Assembly: GCA_963798705.1 (NCBI GenBank)
Contig: CAWCTW010000005.1
Coordinates: 2,294,001 to 2,358,000, forward strand
Source: AC-56 sp963798705
Lineage (GTDB): Bacteria; Actinomycetota; Thermoleophilia; Solirubrobacterales; 70-9
Reading direction: 5' to 3'
Length of the DNA stretch: 64,000 bases
Within the stretch, counting starts at the first letter, position 1. Each line of letters opens with the position of its first letter. Positions 26,683 to 35,554 of the stretch are shown one piece after another. A program made the translations under genes and the position numbers. The notes beneath the pieces are model-generated. The model did no database searches and was not told the origin of the DNA. It worked only from the letters and a program-made list of their open reading frames with translations.

Positions 26683-26835
26683 ATGCCCGGCCCGACGGAC
26701 CCGATGACGACGGCGACCGAGGCAATGCGGCGGGTGGCCCTGGACAGGCCGCGCGGTGGCGCGATGCCGACGGGCGGGATGCCGGAGCACGAGATTGAGG
26801 ACGCAGAAGACGAGGCCGAGGACGGGACAGGGTGA
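26683..26835 (+). CDS. small acidic protein coupled to the lectin-protease
   Basis: A 50-residue frame from ATG 26683, with GGGGGAGG five bases upstream. It contains a repeated MP/GGAMPTGGMPE segment and ends in an acidic tail EDAEDEAEDGTG. Its stop overlaps the GTG of the lectin-protease gene (GTGA), a strong sign that it is translated. It could be a leader, a chaperone-like pro-peptide in trans, or, if a base is missing, the N-terminus of the next protein. No family recognised. Confidence 0.45.
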   Translation: MPGPTDPMTTATEAMRRVALDRPRGGAMPTGGMPEHEIEDAEDEAEDGTG

Positions 26836-28151
26836 GCTGGAGCGGCTGGGAGAGCCTCGGAGGACGCTGCCTGGACGGGGTGGGGGCGTCCTCCTGGGCG
26901 CCCAACCGGCTCGACATCTTCACCGTCGGCACCGATCTCGCGACATACCACAAGTGGTGGGCCGGTGCCGGCTGGAGCGGTTGGGAGAGCCTGGGCGGCG
27001 TCTGCATCAGCGCCCCGCGGGCGGTGTCGTGGGGGCCGAACCGGGTCGACGCGTTCGTGATCGGCACCGATCGGGCGACCTGGCACCGCTGGTGGGACGG
27101 GAGCGCCTGGCGCGGGTGGGAGAGCCTCGGCGGGGTCTGCTTGGAGGGAGTCGCGACGGCCTCCTGGGCGTCCAACCGGCTCGACATCTTCACGATCGGA
27201 ACCGATCGCGCCCTCTACCACAAGTGGTGGGACGGGAGCGCGTGGCGCGGGTGGGAGAGCCTGGGAGGGATCTGTATCTCCGCGCCGGCCGCCGTCTCCT
27301 GGGGCCCGAATCGGATCGATGTCTTCGTCATCGGCACCGACAACGCCACCTGGCACCGCTGGTGGGACGGGAGCGCGTGGCGAGGCTGGGAGAGCCTCGG
27401 CGGAGTCTGCCTGGACGGCCTCGGCGCAGCCTCCTGGGCGGCCAACCGGCTCGACATCTTCACCGTCGGGACCGACAAGGCGATGTGGCACCGCTGGTGG
27501 GACGGGAGCGCGTGGCGAGGCTGGGAGAGCCTCGGCGGGGTCTGCATCTCCGCGCCCGAGGCGGTCTCCTGGGACCGCGATCGCATCGACTGCTTCGTCA
27601 TCGGCACCGACCAGGCGACCTGGCACAAGTGGTGGGGCCTGGTGCCGACCGTCCGGCTGCACGCCAAGGTGCTGACTGCCCCAACCACCACCGTCCAGGC
27701 GATGGTCGACAGGATGCGGGACGTTTACGCGACCTGCGGGATCCGGGTCGAGCTTGCGTCCACCGAGACGCTCAACCTCCCGCTTCTCAACGACGTGGAC
27801 GTCGGATCGTGCGTGCGCGGCAGCACGACCGCCGAGCAGAACCAGCTCTTCGCGAATCGGAACAACGTCGGTGCGAACGACGTGGTCGCGTACTTCGTTC
27901 GCTCGACGAACCCCCCGTTCAACGGCTGTGCCGCCCACCCCGCCGGCCAGCCCGGTGCGGTGGTCGCGCAGGGGGCAACGCAGTGGACCCTGGGCCACGA
28001 GATCGGCCACGTCCTCGGCCTCAACCATGTGAATGACAACAACCGCCTGATGACGGGCAACGGCACCGCGAACATCACCAACCCGCCGCCGGATCTGATC
28101 GCCGGCGAGTGCTCCACAATGGACGCGAGCCCGCTGACACCGAGCCTATGA
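26832..28151 (+). CDS. PLL-type lectin repeat / zinc metalloprotease fusion
   Basis: A 439-residue product from GTG 26832. Residues 3-272 are six 45-residue repeats of the form GWESLGG..C...AVSWGPNR.D.F..GTD.A.WHRWW, a PLL/tectonin-like propeller repeat that in relatives binds sugars such as fucose. Residues 275-439 form a zincin protease domain with WTLGHEIGHVLGLNH (zinc ligands HExxHxxGxxH) and a downstream Met-containing turn. There is no signal peptide, so export is unexplained. Most likely a lectin-targeted protease; the target is unknown. It is coupled to the acidic gene upstream and followed by the HEAT gene. Confidence 0.8.
   Translation: MSWSGWESLGGRCLDGVGASSWAPNRLDIFTVGTDLATYHKWWAGAGWSGWESLGGVCISAPRAVSWGPNRVDAFVIGTDRATWHRWWDGSAWRGWESLGGVCLEGVATASWASNRLDIFTIGTDRALYHKWWDGSAWRGWESLGGICISAPAAVSWGPNRIDVFVIGTDNATWHRWWDGSAWRGWESLGGVCLDGLGAASWAANRLDIFTVGTDKAMWHRWWDGSAWRGWESLGGVCISAPEAVSWDRDRIDCFVIGTDQATWHKWWGLVPTVRLHAKVLTAPTTTVQAMVDRMRDVYATCGIRVELASTETLNLPLLNDVDVGSCVRGSTTAEQNQLFANRNNVGANDVVAYFVRSTNPPFNGCAAHPAGQPGAVVAQGATQWTLGHEIGHVLGLNHVNDNNRLMTGNGTANITNPPPDLIAGECSTMDASPLTPSL
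26838..27647 (+). repeat. six tandem 135-bp repeats (three 270-bp pairs)
   Basis: Six in-frame 135-base units. Odd units carry C-L-x-G after ESLGG and end YHKWW or MWHRWW; even units carry CISAP and end TWHRWW or TWHKWW. The alternation shows that the array grew by copying a 270-base pair of units. DNA identity between like units is very high over TGGGAGAGCCT and the GGGACGGGAGCGCGTGGCG joints. Confidence 0.93.
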
Positions 28152-28161
28152 GGAGCGTGCT

Positions 28162-28617
28162 GTGGCAGTAACGAAGGAGCAGGTCCGAGCAGAGCTCGAG
28201 AAGGACGAGCCGAACTACTCGCGCGCGGCCGGGCTGGGGCCCGATGCCCTGTCCCACCTGGAGGAGCTCGCACGCGAGGATGACCCGATGATCGCCGCCA
28301 AGGCCGTCTACCTCGCCGGGCTGATCGAGGGCGAGCCCGCCGATCAGCTGCTCGGCGAGGCCGCCTCCAGTGACGATCCCCGGATCCGAGTCGCCGCCGC
28401 CTCAGCGGCCCGTCATCGCAGCGAGGAAGTGGCGAGCGCGGTGCTCCTGCCGCTGGTCAAGGACGATGACATCGGCGTTCGGAAGGTCGCTCTGAAGTCC
28501 GTCCCGCCGGAGCCAACCGGCGACCTTCGCAGCGCGGTCGAGGAGCTGAGCGACGCGCCCGACGAGACGACGCGCCGTCTCTCCGAGCAGACATTGCGCC
28601 GACTCGAAGGGGACTAG
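28162..28617 (+). CDS. HEAT-repeat protein
   Basis: A 151-residue all-helical protein from GTG 28162, with GAGGAG six bases upstream and only 10 bases after the lectin-protease stop. Repeats of about 31 residues (DPMIAAKAVYLAGLIEG, DPRIRVAAASAARHRS, DIGVRKVALKSVP) follow the HEAT/armadillo consensus. It is probably a protein-binding scaffold. Its position suggests a partner or immunity-type role for the lectin-protease, which is inference only. Confidence 0.75.
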   Translation: MAVTKEQVRAELEKDEPNYSRAAGLGPDALSHLEELAREDDPMIAAKAVYLAGLIEGEPADQLLGEAASSDDPRIRVAAASAARHRSEEVASAVLLPLVKDDDIGVRKVALKSVPPEPTGDLRSAVEELSDAPDETTRRLSEQTLRRLEGD

Positions 28618-28722
28618 GCTGCGCCCGGCCCGAGCTGCGCCGACGCGTCCATTCGGTACCGGGACCTTGGCGATGGGCGCCGGCTGCCTCCGGGGCTATA
28701 GATTCGCAATCGGTATCGGTCC

Positions 28723-29937
28723 GTGATCACCGATCTGCACGCCCACTACCCAATGCACCTCGTCCCTCACGCGAGGGTCAGGCTGCTGCGACTTCTGCGC
28801 TCCCGCCGCCAACGCCGCCATCTTCGGGAATGGGTGCGGGCGCTGTTGGTCGGGCTCGCGAGCCTGTTCGCCAACTACCGCTCGCTCTTCTCCGGGCCTC
28901 GCGTACGCATGAGTTACATGCGTACCGGCGGCGTTGGCGTCGCGCTGTCGGTCCTGTACTCGTTCTTCGACGAGATCGACGTCGACGAGGGATCGCAACC
29001 GCGACCTGGATACCTGCGATCGATCACCGGCCAGATCAGCGTCGTCGAGCGCCACGTCGCCGATCAACACGCCGATGAAGCAGCAGTGGTTCACAACCCG
29101 CAGGAGCTCGAGGCCGCCCATCGTGCCGGGAAGATGGCACTCGTCCACTGCGTCGAGGGTGGCTTCCACCTCGGTTCCTCACCCGTCAAGATCGCAGAGG
29201 GCGTCAGCCGCCTCGCGGACCTGGGCGTCGCCTACGTCACACTCGCCCACCTGATCTGGCGCGGCGTGGCGACCGACGCCCCGGCGCTGCCCTTCCTCAC
29301 CGACGAGGAGTACCGGCAGTGGCTCCCGCAACCCGAGGAGGGGCTCTCGGAACTGGGACGGGCGGCTGTCGAGGCGATGGTGCGCGAGCGCGTCCTGATC
29401 GACATCTCGCACATGAGCGAGCGATCGCTTGACGATACCTTCGCGCTGCTCGAGCGGCTCGACCCGCAAAAGACCGTGCCGGTGGTTGGCACCCACGCCG
29501 GTTATCGCTTCGGGACTCAGGAGTACATGCTCGCGGCCGAGGCGCTGCGCCGCATCGCCGAACGCAACGGTGTCGTCGGGCTGATCTTCGCCCAGCACCA
29601 GGTCTTCGACGGCCTCGACGTCAAGCCACACGGTTGGCTCGGCCTACCGATCCGAAAGCGCCCGCGGTTCGAGGACTCCTTCGAGGCGCTCTGTCGCCAC
29701 ATCGATCGGATCCACGACGTGACGGGCTCGCACCGCCACACGGCGATCGGCTCCGATCTTGACGGGTTCATCAAGCCGACGCTCCCAGGACTCGAGGACA
29801 TGCGCGACATGGCGCCGCTCGAGCGGGCGCTGCGTGATCGTTACGGGGAGGAGAATGGCGAGCTGATCTGCTCCGGCAACGCCCTGCGGCTGCTGACGAC
29901 CTACTGGCGCGGGCACACCGAGCAGGAGGATGGCTGA
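28723..29937 (+). CDS. membrane dipeptidase, peptidase M19
   Basis: A 404-residue renal-dipeptidase-type metallopeptidase from GTG 28723. Zinc-site motifs run in order: TDLHAHYP (two His), VHCVEGG (bridging Glu, about residue 145), LIDISHMSE (His), VGTHAGYR (His) and AIGSDLDGF (Asp). Family members hydrolyse dipeptides, often with D-residues, or act on L-D bonds. A 40-residue basic insert after the first motif (RLLRLLRSRRQRRHLREW) is unusual and also appears in the relic at 8.1-8.5 kb. No signal peptide. The last 8 bases overlap the next gene. Confidence 0.85.
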   Translation: MITDLHAHYPMHLVPHARVRLLRLLRSRRQRRHLREWVRALLVGLASLFANYRSLFSGPRVRMSYMRTGGVGVALSVLYSFFDEIDVDEGSQPRPGYLRSITGQISVVERHVADQHADEAAVVHNPQELEAAHRAGKMALVHCVEGGFHLGSSPVKIAEGVSRLADLGVAYVTLAHLIWRGVATDAPALPFLTDEEYRQWLPQPEEGLSELGRAAVEAMVRERVLIDISHMSERSLDDTFALLERLDPQKTVPVVGTHAGYRFGTQEYMLAAEALRRIAERNGVVGLIFAQHQVFDGLDVKPHGWLGLPIRKRPRFEDSFEALCRHIDRIHDVTGSHRHTAIGSDLDGFIKPTLPGLEDMRDMAPLERALRDRYGEENGELICSGNALRLLTTYWRGHTEQEDG

Positions 29938-31177
29938 AGCAGCCATGAGCCACGAAGAGCTGCTCGAGCGGTTCAAGCCACAGCTGCGCTACGACTCAAA
30001 CGAGGCATTCTTCGCCGACTCGGCGGCCGAGTGGACGGATAATCCCGCAAACGCGCTGCGTCGGTCGCCAACCGACGATCGGCCCGGCGAGCTTCTCGCG
30101 GCGGCACGGCCGGAAGCCGGTCAGGCTCAGCTGGAGCTCGCGTTCCTCGGCGGGTCGAGCTATCCAAGCGGCGGCCAAGTCGAGCGAACGGACGTCATCG
30201 GCTGCTCGCGGCGCGATTACCGCGACCAGTACGTGGCGCTACGGAGCGATCGCCGGTACGCGAACCGGATCTACGGGCGGGCGAAGGAGGACCGTGGACG
30301 CCTTTGGCTTCAGTACTGGTTCTTCTACTTCTACAACGACTACCAGCTCGCCGGCGGGTTCGGCCTCCACGAATGCGATTGGGAGATGGTCCAGCTCCGG
30401 ATGGCCGAGGACGGGGAGAATCCCGATCTCGCCGTCTACGCCCAGCACCGCTGGGCGGAGGTGGCGCCGTGGAGCGAGGTCGAAAAGCTCGAGGACCGAC
30501 CGGAGACGCCGATCGTCTACGTCGCACGTGGCTCGCACGCGTCGTATTTTCGTGCCGGCTTCCACGAGACAGAGGCCTGGTACGACCTCGCCGATGGCAA
30601 GCGCAAGTCGCCCGAGCCGGCGCTCGAGGCACTGGGCGACGATGAGCCGGCCTGGGCGGCGTGGCCCGGGGTTTGGGGAGGTACTCGTGCCCGAATCCCG
30701 GGGCTCGAGACCGGAAGCCCGACCGCGCCCTGTCGCCACGGCCAGTGGGAGCATCCGGCGGCGCTGCTCGAAGGGGCGCGGACCGTCAAGCGAATCGGCG
30801 CGGCGGCGCCGCCATCGGTCGAGGTCTCGCGCGAGAGCGGGCACCTCGAGCTGAGATACGATTTCCGCAAGGGCGCGGAATCGCCGCCCGATCGACTCGT
30901 GGTCACCGTCAACTCCGAGGACGATTCGGTCCAACCGCGGACCTTCACCTTCGTCGTCGACATGGCCCCGTCGGGGAGGATCGCCACCACCGTGGAGCTG
31001 AAGCCGACGCAGCACTACGACGTCTACGTCAGCGCCGTCGGCCCCGACGGCAGGCCGACCGAATCCGCGCTCACGCTGATTCGCCCGGTCGGGATTGCAG
31101 AACCGGAGCCTGTGTGGGGGCTTACTTGGCTCGGTCGGGCGGTCAGCGCGATCCGGCGCCTGTTCGGCCGCGACTGA
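29930..31177 (+). CDS. Vps62-related protein
   Basis: A 415-residue product; ATG 29930 overlaps the dipeptidase stop (a second ATG lies at 29945). The Vps62/DUF946-like core is LQYWFFYFYNDYQ, LHECDWEMVQLRM and IVYVARGSHASYFRAG, at residues 120-215. A beta-rich C-terminal domain (VVTVNSEDDSVQPRTFTFVV) and a basic helix AVSAIRRLFGRD complete it. Unlike the copy at 16871 it has no membrane anchor. The opening YDSNEAFFADSAAEWTDNP is retained in the relic at 14.3 kb. Coupling to M19 suggests a joint role. Confidence 0.72.
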   Translation: MAEAAMSHEELLERFKPQLRYDSNEAFFADSAAEWTDNPANALRRSPTDDRPGELLAAARPEAGQAQLELAFLGGSSYPSGGQVERTDVIGCSRRDYRDQYVALRSDRRYANRIYGRAKEDRGRLWLQYWFFYFYNDYQLAGGFGLHECDWEMVQLRMAEDGENPDLAVYAQHRWAEVAPWSEVEKLEDRPETPIVYVARGSHASYFRAGFHETEAWYDLADGKRKSPEPALEALGDDEPAWAAWPGVWGGTRARIPGLETGSPTAPCRHGQWEHPAALLEGARTVKRIGAAAPPSVEVSRESGHLELRYDFRKGAESPPDRLVVTVNSEDDSVQPRTFTFVVDMAPSGRIATTVELKPTQHYDVYVSAVGPDGRPTESALTLIRPVGIAEPEPVWGLTWLGRAVSAIRRLFGRD

Positions 31178-31324
31178 CGCCGCCGGAGTGCGCCCGTTGC
31201 GCCCCGCGGTGGGCGATGACGTCGCGATGTTCGTTCCATGCCCGGCGGGATCGTGGCGGTCGCGAACCGGCCTGGCTGCGACGACGGGCGACGTGCCTCA
31301 TCGAGCTGAGCGCTATTCGCTGTT

Positions 31325-31404
31325 CGGGAAATGACAGAAACGGTGTCAGGACTTGACATGCCATGAGAGAGTAGGAGCAGGGACCGCCATCGAGGAGGTA
31401 GCCG
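31325..31404 (+). promoter_or_regulatory. conserved promoter/leader of the C1-protease cluster
   Basis: A segment with CGGGAAATGACAG at 31325, TTGACA at 31353 (a consensus -35) and GAGGAGG at 31392 before ATG 31405. It is closely repeated at 35555-35634 with the same spacing, which argues for function. A clear -10 hexamer is not obvious 17 bases after TTGACA, so an alternative sigma factor or an activator may be needed. The GGGAAATGACAG word could be its operator. Confidence 0.6.
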
Positions 31405-32292
31405 ATGAGCCAGAGCGTAAGGACCACCGGGGAGGTCGGCGGACGACGCGGACTCGGGTGGCTTCCGGACTACCCCGATCTTCGGGACTTCAGCGCCGAG
31501 CACGAGGAGGTCGAGCCGCTTCTCGCCAAGACCGCGGTCAAGGAGAGCCAGGAGCAGGCTCCGGCCGAGGTCGACCTTCGCGAATCGTGCTCTCCGGTCG
31601 AGGATCAGGGGCAGATCGGCTCGTGCACGGCCCACGCGGGCGTGGGGATGCTCGAGTACTTCGAGCGCAAGCTGAACGGCAGGCACATCGACGGCTCGCG
31701 CCGCTTTCTGTACAAGGTGACGCGAGCCCTCGCGCAGCTCGAGGGCGACTCCGGCGCCTTTCTGCGGACGACGATGGGCGCGATGGTGCTGTTCGGGATC
31801 CCGCCGGAGGAACACTGGCCGTACTCGGAAGCCGAGTACGACGAGGATCCGCCCGCCTTCTGCTACGCCTTCGCGCAGAACTACCAGGCGGCCAAGTACT
31901 ACCGGCTTGACCCGCCGAGGATCGATCGGCCCGCGATCCTCGAGGCTGTCAAGACCCACCTGGCCTCCCAGCTACCGGCGATGTTCGGGTTCACGGTCTA
32001 CGGATCGATCAGCCAGGCCGGCGACGATGGCCGGATTCCTTTCCCCGGTCCGGGCGACAAGGTCGCCGGCGGGCATGCCGTGATGGCCGTCGGCTACGAC
32101 GACTCGATGACGGTCCCAGGGACGGGCGGTGAGACCAAGGGAGCGATCTTGATCCGCAACTCCTGGAGCGCCGACTGGGGCGAGGACGGGTACGGCTGGC
32201 TTCCGTATGAATACGTGTCGCAGGGGCTCGCGAGCGACTGGTGGGTCCTGATCGAGAACGAATGGGTCGACACGGGCGAGTTCAGCCCGTGA
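31405..32292 (+). CDS. papain-family (C1) cysteine protease
   Basis: A 295-residue C1 peptidase in normal order. The N-terminal GLGWLPDYPDLRDFS is typical of bacterial members. The catalytic Cys 74 lies in VEDQGQIGSCTAHAG (oxyanion Gln included), the His is in VAGGHAVMAVGYDD (about 226), and the Asn is in ILIRNSWSADWGEDGYGW (about 252). There is no signal peptide or long prodomain. It is the first gene of a rightward cluster with a strong ribosome site. Its promoter and first 20 codons are duplicated at 35.6 kb. Confidence 0.86.
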   Translation: MSQSVRTTGEVGGRRGLGWLPDYPDLRDFSAEHEEVEPLLAKTAVKESQEQAPAEVDLRESCSPVEDQGQIGSCTAHAGVGMLEYFERKLNGRHIDGSRRFLYKVTRALAQLEGDSGAFLRTTMGAMVLFGIPPEEHWPYSEAEYDEDPPAFCYAFAQNYQAAKYYRLDPPRIDRPAILEAVKTHLASQLPAMFGFTVYGSISQAGDDGRIPFPGPGDKVAGGHAVMAVGYDDSMTVPGTGGETKGAILIRNSWSADWGEDGYGWLPYEYVSQGLASDWWVLIENEWVDTGEFSP

Positions 32293-32356
32293 CGGAGTCG
32301 GTGCCCGGCAAGTCCGGTTCCAGGCCGGCATTCAGCGCGACAACCATGGCGGGAAC

Positions 32357-32770
32357 ATGGAGATGTCGGAGGAGAACCGAGGGGGCGTTCTGATGCTTTA
32401 CGCGGGCTGTGGCCGTTGCCAGTCGGTTACCACGCTCATGTGCGGGGGTCGGTTCATGCCGCACGTACCGGTACCGGTGGAGCCCTCCGCAATAGGGCCG
32501 GCCTGCGGCTGGTGCGGTCCACTGCCTCCGATCTTCACGTGCATGGTGTGTGGAACCACCCAGGGCCTGTACATCCCGGGGATGAGCGCGCCGCCCGCGC
32601 AGGGGGCGGGGGTCGCCCCGCTCGTGGCGCCCGTGGCCCAGGCACCACAGAACGCCGCGCCACACCAGCTTCGGAGCGGGTTCGAGAAGGCCGCGGAGCA
32701 GTTCGCGTCCTCATTCGGGAAGCAGCTCGGACAGAACCTCGCGAACAGCATGTCGTCCGCGTGGAGTTGA
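32357..32770 (+). CDS. Cys-rich putative zinc-ribbon protein
   Basis: A 137-residue protein. Cysteine pairs YAGCGRCQSV, ACGWCGP and TCMVCGT over residues 15-65 look like one or two zinc ribbons. A Pro/Ala-rich linker follows, then an amphipathic helix FEKAAEQFASSFGKQLGQNL. Starts at ATG 32357, 32363 and 32393 are all possible; the last has GAGGGGG best placed. It may bind metal or another protein of the cluster. No family recognised with certainty. The next gene begins 4 bases after its stop. Confidence 0.6.
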   Translation: MEMSEENRGGVLMLYAGCGRCQSVTTLMCGGRFMPHVPVPVEPSAIGPACGWCGPLPPIFTCMVCGTTQGLYIPGMSAPPAQGAGVAPLVAPVAQAPQNAAPHQLRSGFEKAAEQFASSFGKQLGQNLANSMSSAWS

Positions 32771-32774
32771 GATC

Positions 32775-33344
32775 GTGATCTCCGGACTCCTGTCAAAAGC
32801 CCTCGCCGAGGAAGCCAGCACGCCGAAGCTCGAGGCTGCGCTCGCCCGCGAGGCTCCTGAGATCCCCCGCGCCGACAACACCGAGCTCGCCGAGTTGCTC
32901 GAGCACTACCTGAACGGGGTCCCGAGCGCCATTGACGCACTCACCGCCATGGCGAAGGAGCCGCGGTTCGGGCGAAGCGTGGCGTTCGCGGCGGGCCAGG
33001 TTCTGGTCTACCTCGTCGACGAGGACGATCTCTTTCGCGACGCCGAACTGGGTGCACTCGGCCTGCTCGACGACGCCTACCTGATTCATGGCTGCATCGC
33101 AGCGTTGCGGTCGGCCCTCCCGGAACTCAGCGCGCCCGAGGGCTACACGCCTCCCGACCAACGCTCGCTGGCCACCGTGCGGGCGCTCCTTCCGGCGGGC
33201 GTCGCCGAGGCACTGGATCGAACCAGCGAGAACCTCGTACGGGTCGCAGCCGCTCTCTACTCCGGTGGTGGACAGGGCTCGTCCGCCCCACCACCGCCGC
33301 GGCCGACCCTCCGGGTCGGCAACGCGCTGGCCGGTCTGCGCTAA
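32775..33344 (+). CDS. DUF1232/YkvA-like protein
   Basis: A 189-residue product from GTG 32775. The middle segment VLVYLVDEDDLFRDAELGAL with GLLDDAYLIHGCI follows the YkvA/DUF1232 pattern (YL.DP.DLIPD..P..G.LDDA), a short helical hairpin often found at membranes. The rest is helical, with a Pro-rich tail. It sits tightly inside the cluster (4 bases after the Cys-rich gene, 16 before the membrane gene). Function unknown. Confidence 0.6.
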   Translation: MISGLLSKALAEEASTPKLEAALAREAPEIPRADNTELAELLEHYLNGVPSAIDALTAMAKEPRFGRSVAFAAGQVLVYLVDEDDLFRDAELGALGLLDDAYLIHGCIAALRSALPELSAPEGYTPPDQRSLATVRALLPAGVAEALDRTSENLVRVAAALYSGGGQGSSAPPPPRPTLRVGNALAGLR

Positions 33345-33360
33345 CCAAGAAGGAGCGGAA

Positions 33361-33765
33361 ATGGAATCCTCAGGCAATCCCGAACCGAATGGGGGTCTGA
33401 CCGGTGGTCGCCATCCGGCCAAGACCGGTACAGACGACAGTTGGTCGAACAAGGTCAAGGCGATCGGTGGGCTCGTAGCCGTAGCGGTGGGGGTGTCGGC
33501 GGTCGGCGTGATAGCGGTCATCGCGCTGGTCAAGAATTCGGAGACCTCCGCCACCATCGCGAGCTCTGCAGGTGGAGTGATCGCAACGATCGTCGGGGCT
33601 TACTTCGGGGTGAAGGTGGGCACGGACCAGAGCAGGACAGCGATCGAGGCCCAGCAGGCGGAGGCGGCCAAAGCCCAGATCTACGCCGCTCACCTTCCGC
33701 CCGACAAGGCCGAGGACGTTCTTCGTCAGGCCGACGAGAGCGTGGGACGGATGCGAGGCCGATAG
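33361..33765 (+). CDS. small two-helix membrane protein
   Basis: A 134-residue product from ATG 33361 behind AAGAAGGAGCGG. Two membrane segments (KAIGGLVAVAVGVSAVGVIA and ASSAGGVIATIVGAYFGVKV) are joined by a short loop. A soluble helical C-terminus rich in Ala, Gln and Asp follows. It resembles small inner-membrane proteins with cytoplasmic tails. No family recognised. It fits a membrane anchor for the cluster. Confidence 0.6.
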   Translation: MESSGNPEPNGGLTGGRHPAKTGTDDSWSNKVKAIGGLVAVAVGVSAVGVIAVIALVKNSETSATIASSAGGVIATIVGAYFGVKVGTDQSRTAIEAQQAEAAKAQIYAAHLPPDKAEDVLRQADESVGRMRGR

Positions 33766-33785
33766 CCGGCGACCCGGCGTCTTTC

Positions 33786-35507
33786 ATGGGCAAGCGGGTG
33801 ATCATCCTCGGCGGTGGCGTCGGGGGCATGAGCGCGGCCCACGAGCTCGCGGAGCGCGACTTCGAGGTGACGGTCTACGAGACGCGGCCGATCGCGGGTG
33901 GCAAGGCTCGCAGCGTGTCAGTCCCGGGCTCGGGGTCGGACGGCCGGCGGGACCTTCCGGGCGAGCACGGTTTCCGATTCTTCCCCGGCTTCTACCGCCA
34001 CCTGCCCGACACCATGAAGCGGATCCAGATCGAGAGACGACGGGACGGCGCGTTCGGAAATCTGGCTGCGGCCCAAGAGGTGCAGATCGCTCGAGCCGGT
34101 GGCTCGGAGATTCTCTCGCCGGCGCATTTTCCCCACTCGCTGCGCGACCTCGACCGGGCCTTTCGCGCCCTGTTTACGTACGCCACCGACGTGGGCATCC
34201 CCGCTGCGGAGCAGTTTCACTTCGCCGACCGGCTGTTGCTGCTTCTCACCAGCTGCGAGGAACGGCGGTTCGCGGAGTACGAGAACCAGAGCTGGTGGAG
34301 CTTCTCGGGGGCCGAGAGCCGCTCGCCCGGATACCAGAAATTCCTCGCTGACGGCCTCACCCGCAGCCTGGTCGCAGCCAAGGCTCGTGAGATGAGCGCT
34401 CGCACCGGTGGCTACATCCTCCTTCAGCTCCTGTTCGATCTCTCACGTCCGGGAGGCGCCGCGGACCGCGTTCTGAATGGGCCCACCAACGACGTCTGGA
34501 TCGACCCCTGGCTCGCGCACCTGCGCGGCCTGGGCGTCGACTATCGAACCGAGCACCAGGTGCAGGAGATCCACTTCGGGGGCGGGCGGATCGCCGGTGT
34601 CACGGTGGTGACGCACGGGACGCCGCTTCAGGACTCGGCGGATTTCTACGTTGCCGCGCTGCCGGTCGAGGTGATGCGCCTGCTCGCCGGCGATGAGCTC
34701 CAGGAGGCCGAGCCGCGACTCGCCGGCCTGCATCGGCTTAGGACGCGCTGGATGAACGGAATCATGTTCTACCTCGACCGGGACGTGCCGCTCGTTCCCG
34801 GCCACACGATCTACATCGACTCGCCGTGGGCGTTGACCTCGATCTCACAGGCCCAGTTCTGGCCGGGTTTCAGGCTTGAGGAGATGGGAGACGGGCGGGT
34901 CGAGGGCCTGCTCTCGGTCGATGTCTCCGATTGGGAGCGGGCCGGTGTCGTCCACGGGAAGCAGGCGATCTACTGCTCGCGGGAAGAGGTTCGAGACGAG
35001 GTCTGGGCGCAGCTCAAGCAAGGGCTCAACGACGCCGGCATCGACGTCCTGGAGGACGCCAACGTCCTCGCCTGGTTCGTCGATCCGAGCATCGTGTATC
35101 CGAACCCCAACGAGGCCTCGAACCTTGAGCCGCTGCTGGTCAACACTGCGGGCTCCTGGGGTGATCGCCCCGACGCCATCACCTCGATCGAAAACTTCTT
35201 CCTCGCCTCCGACTACGTGCGTACGCACACCGACCTGGCGACCATGGAAGGCGCCAATGAGGCGGCGCGGCGGGCCGTGAACGGGATCCTCGACGCATCG
35301 GGCTCGACCGTGCCACGCTGTCCCATCTGGCCGCTGGAGGAACCCGCGATCTTCGCTCCGGCCAGAGCCATCGATCGCCTCCTCTTCAAGCTCGGCAGGC
35401 CAGCGAGTCAACTCGTGCGGATCCGCGATGGGCGGGTCGAGGCCTCCCCGGTGCTCTCCGCCAGCGCGCCCGTCGCCGAGAGGCTCGCGCATCTGCGGAC
35501 CCGGTGA
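33786..35507 (+). CDS. FAD-dependent oxidoreductase, phytoene-desaturase/HpnE-like
   Basis: A 573-residue flavin amine oxidase/desaturase-type enzyme. The Rossmann start is RVIILGGGVGGMSAAHELAE with GFEVTVYE-like ERDFEVTVYETRPIAGGKAR. LPGEHGFRFFPGFYRHLPDT fits squalene/carotenoid desaturase-like members. The C-terminal FAD contact region is ENFFLASDYVRTHTDLATME with GANEAARRAVNGIL. No polyprenyl pathway genes lie nearby, so the substrate is open. The start is ATG 33786, giving MGKRVII. Confidence 0.82.
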   Translation: MGKRVIILGGGVGGMSAAHELAERDFEVTVYETRPIAGGKARSVSVPGSGSDGRRDLPGEHGFRFFPGFYRHLPDTMKRIQIERRRDGAFGNLAAAQEVQIARAGGSEILSPAHFPHSLRDLDRAFRALFTYATDVGIPAAEQFHFADRLLLLLTSCEERRFAEYENQSWWSFSGAESRSPGYQKFLADGLTRSLVAAKAREMSARTGGYILLQLLFDLSRPGGAADRVLNGPTNDVWIDPWLAHLRGLGVDYRTEHQVQEIHFGGGRIAGVTVVTHGTPLQDSADFYVAALPVEVMRLLAGDELQEAEPRLAGLHRLRTRWMNGIMFYLDRDVPLVPGHTIYIDSPWALTSISQAQFWPGFRLEEMGDGRVEGLLSVDVSDWERAGVVHGKQAIYCSREEVRDEVWAQLKQGLNDAGIDVLEDANVLAWFVDPSIVYPNPNEASNLEPLLVNTAGSWGDRPDAITSIENFFLASDYVRTHTDLATMEGANEAARRAVNGILDASGSTVPRCPIWPLEEPAIFAPARAIDRLLFKLGRPASQLVRIRDGRVEASPVLSASAPVAERLAHLRTR

Positions 35508-35554
35508 ACGATCGGGGGCGATAACGCCGGTGGGCGATAACGCCCTCCCTTGTC

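Noticed and set aside
26838..27647. Regularly spaced repeats that could suggest a CRISPR array.
   Set aside because: Units are 135 bp, in frame, without unique spacers, and encode a known lectin-type repeat.
26643..28028. A 461-codon minus-strand frame with regular PPAVP/VEPVGRPGG repeats.
   Set aside because: The periodicity only mirrors the 135-bp repeats of the lectin gene on the plus strand.
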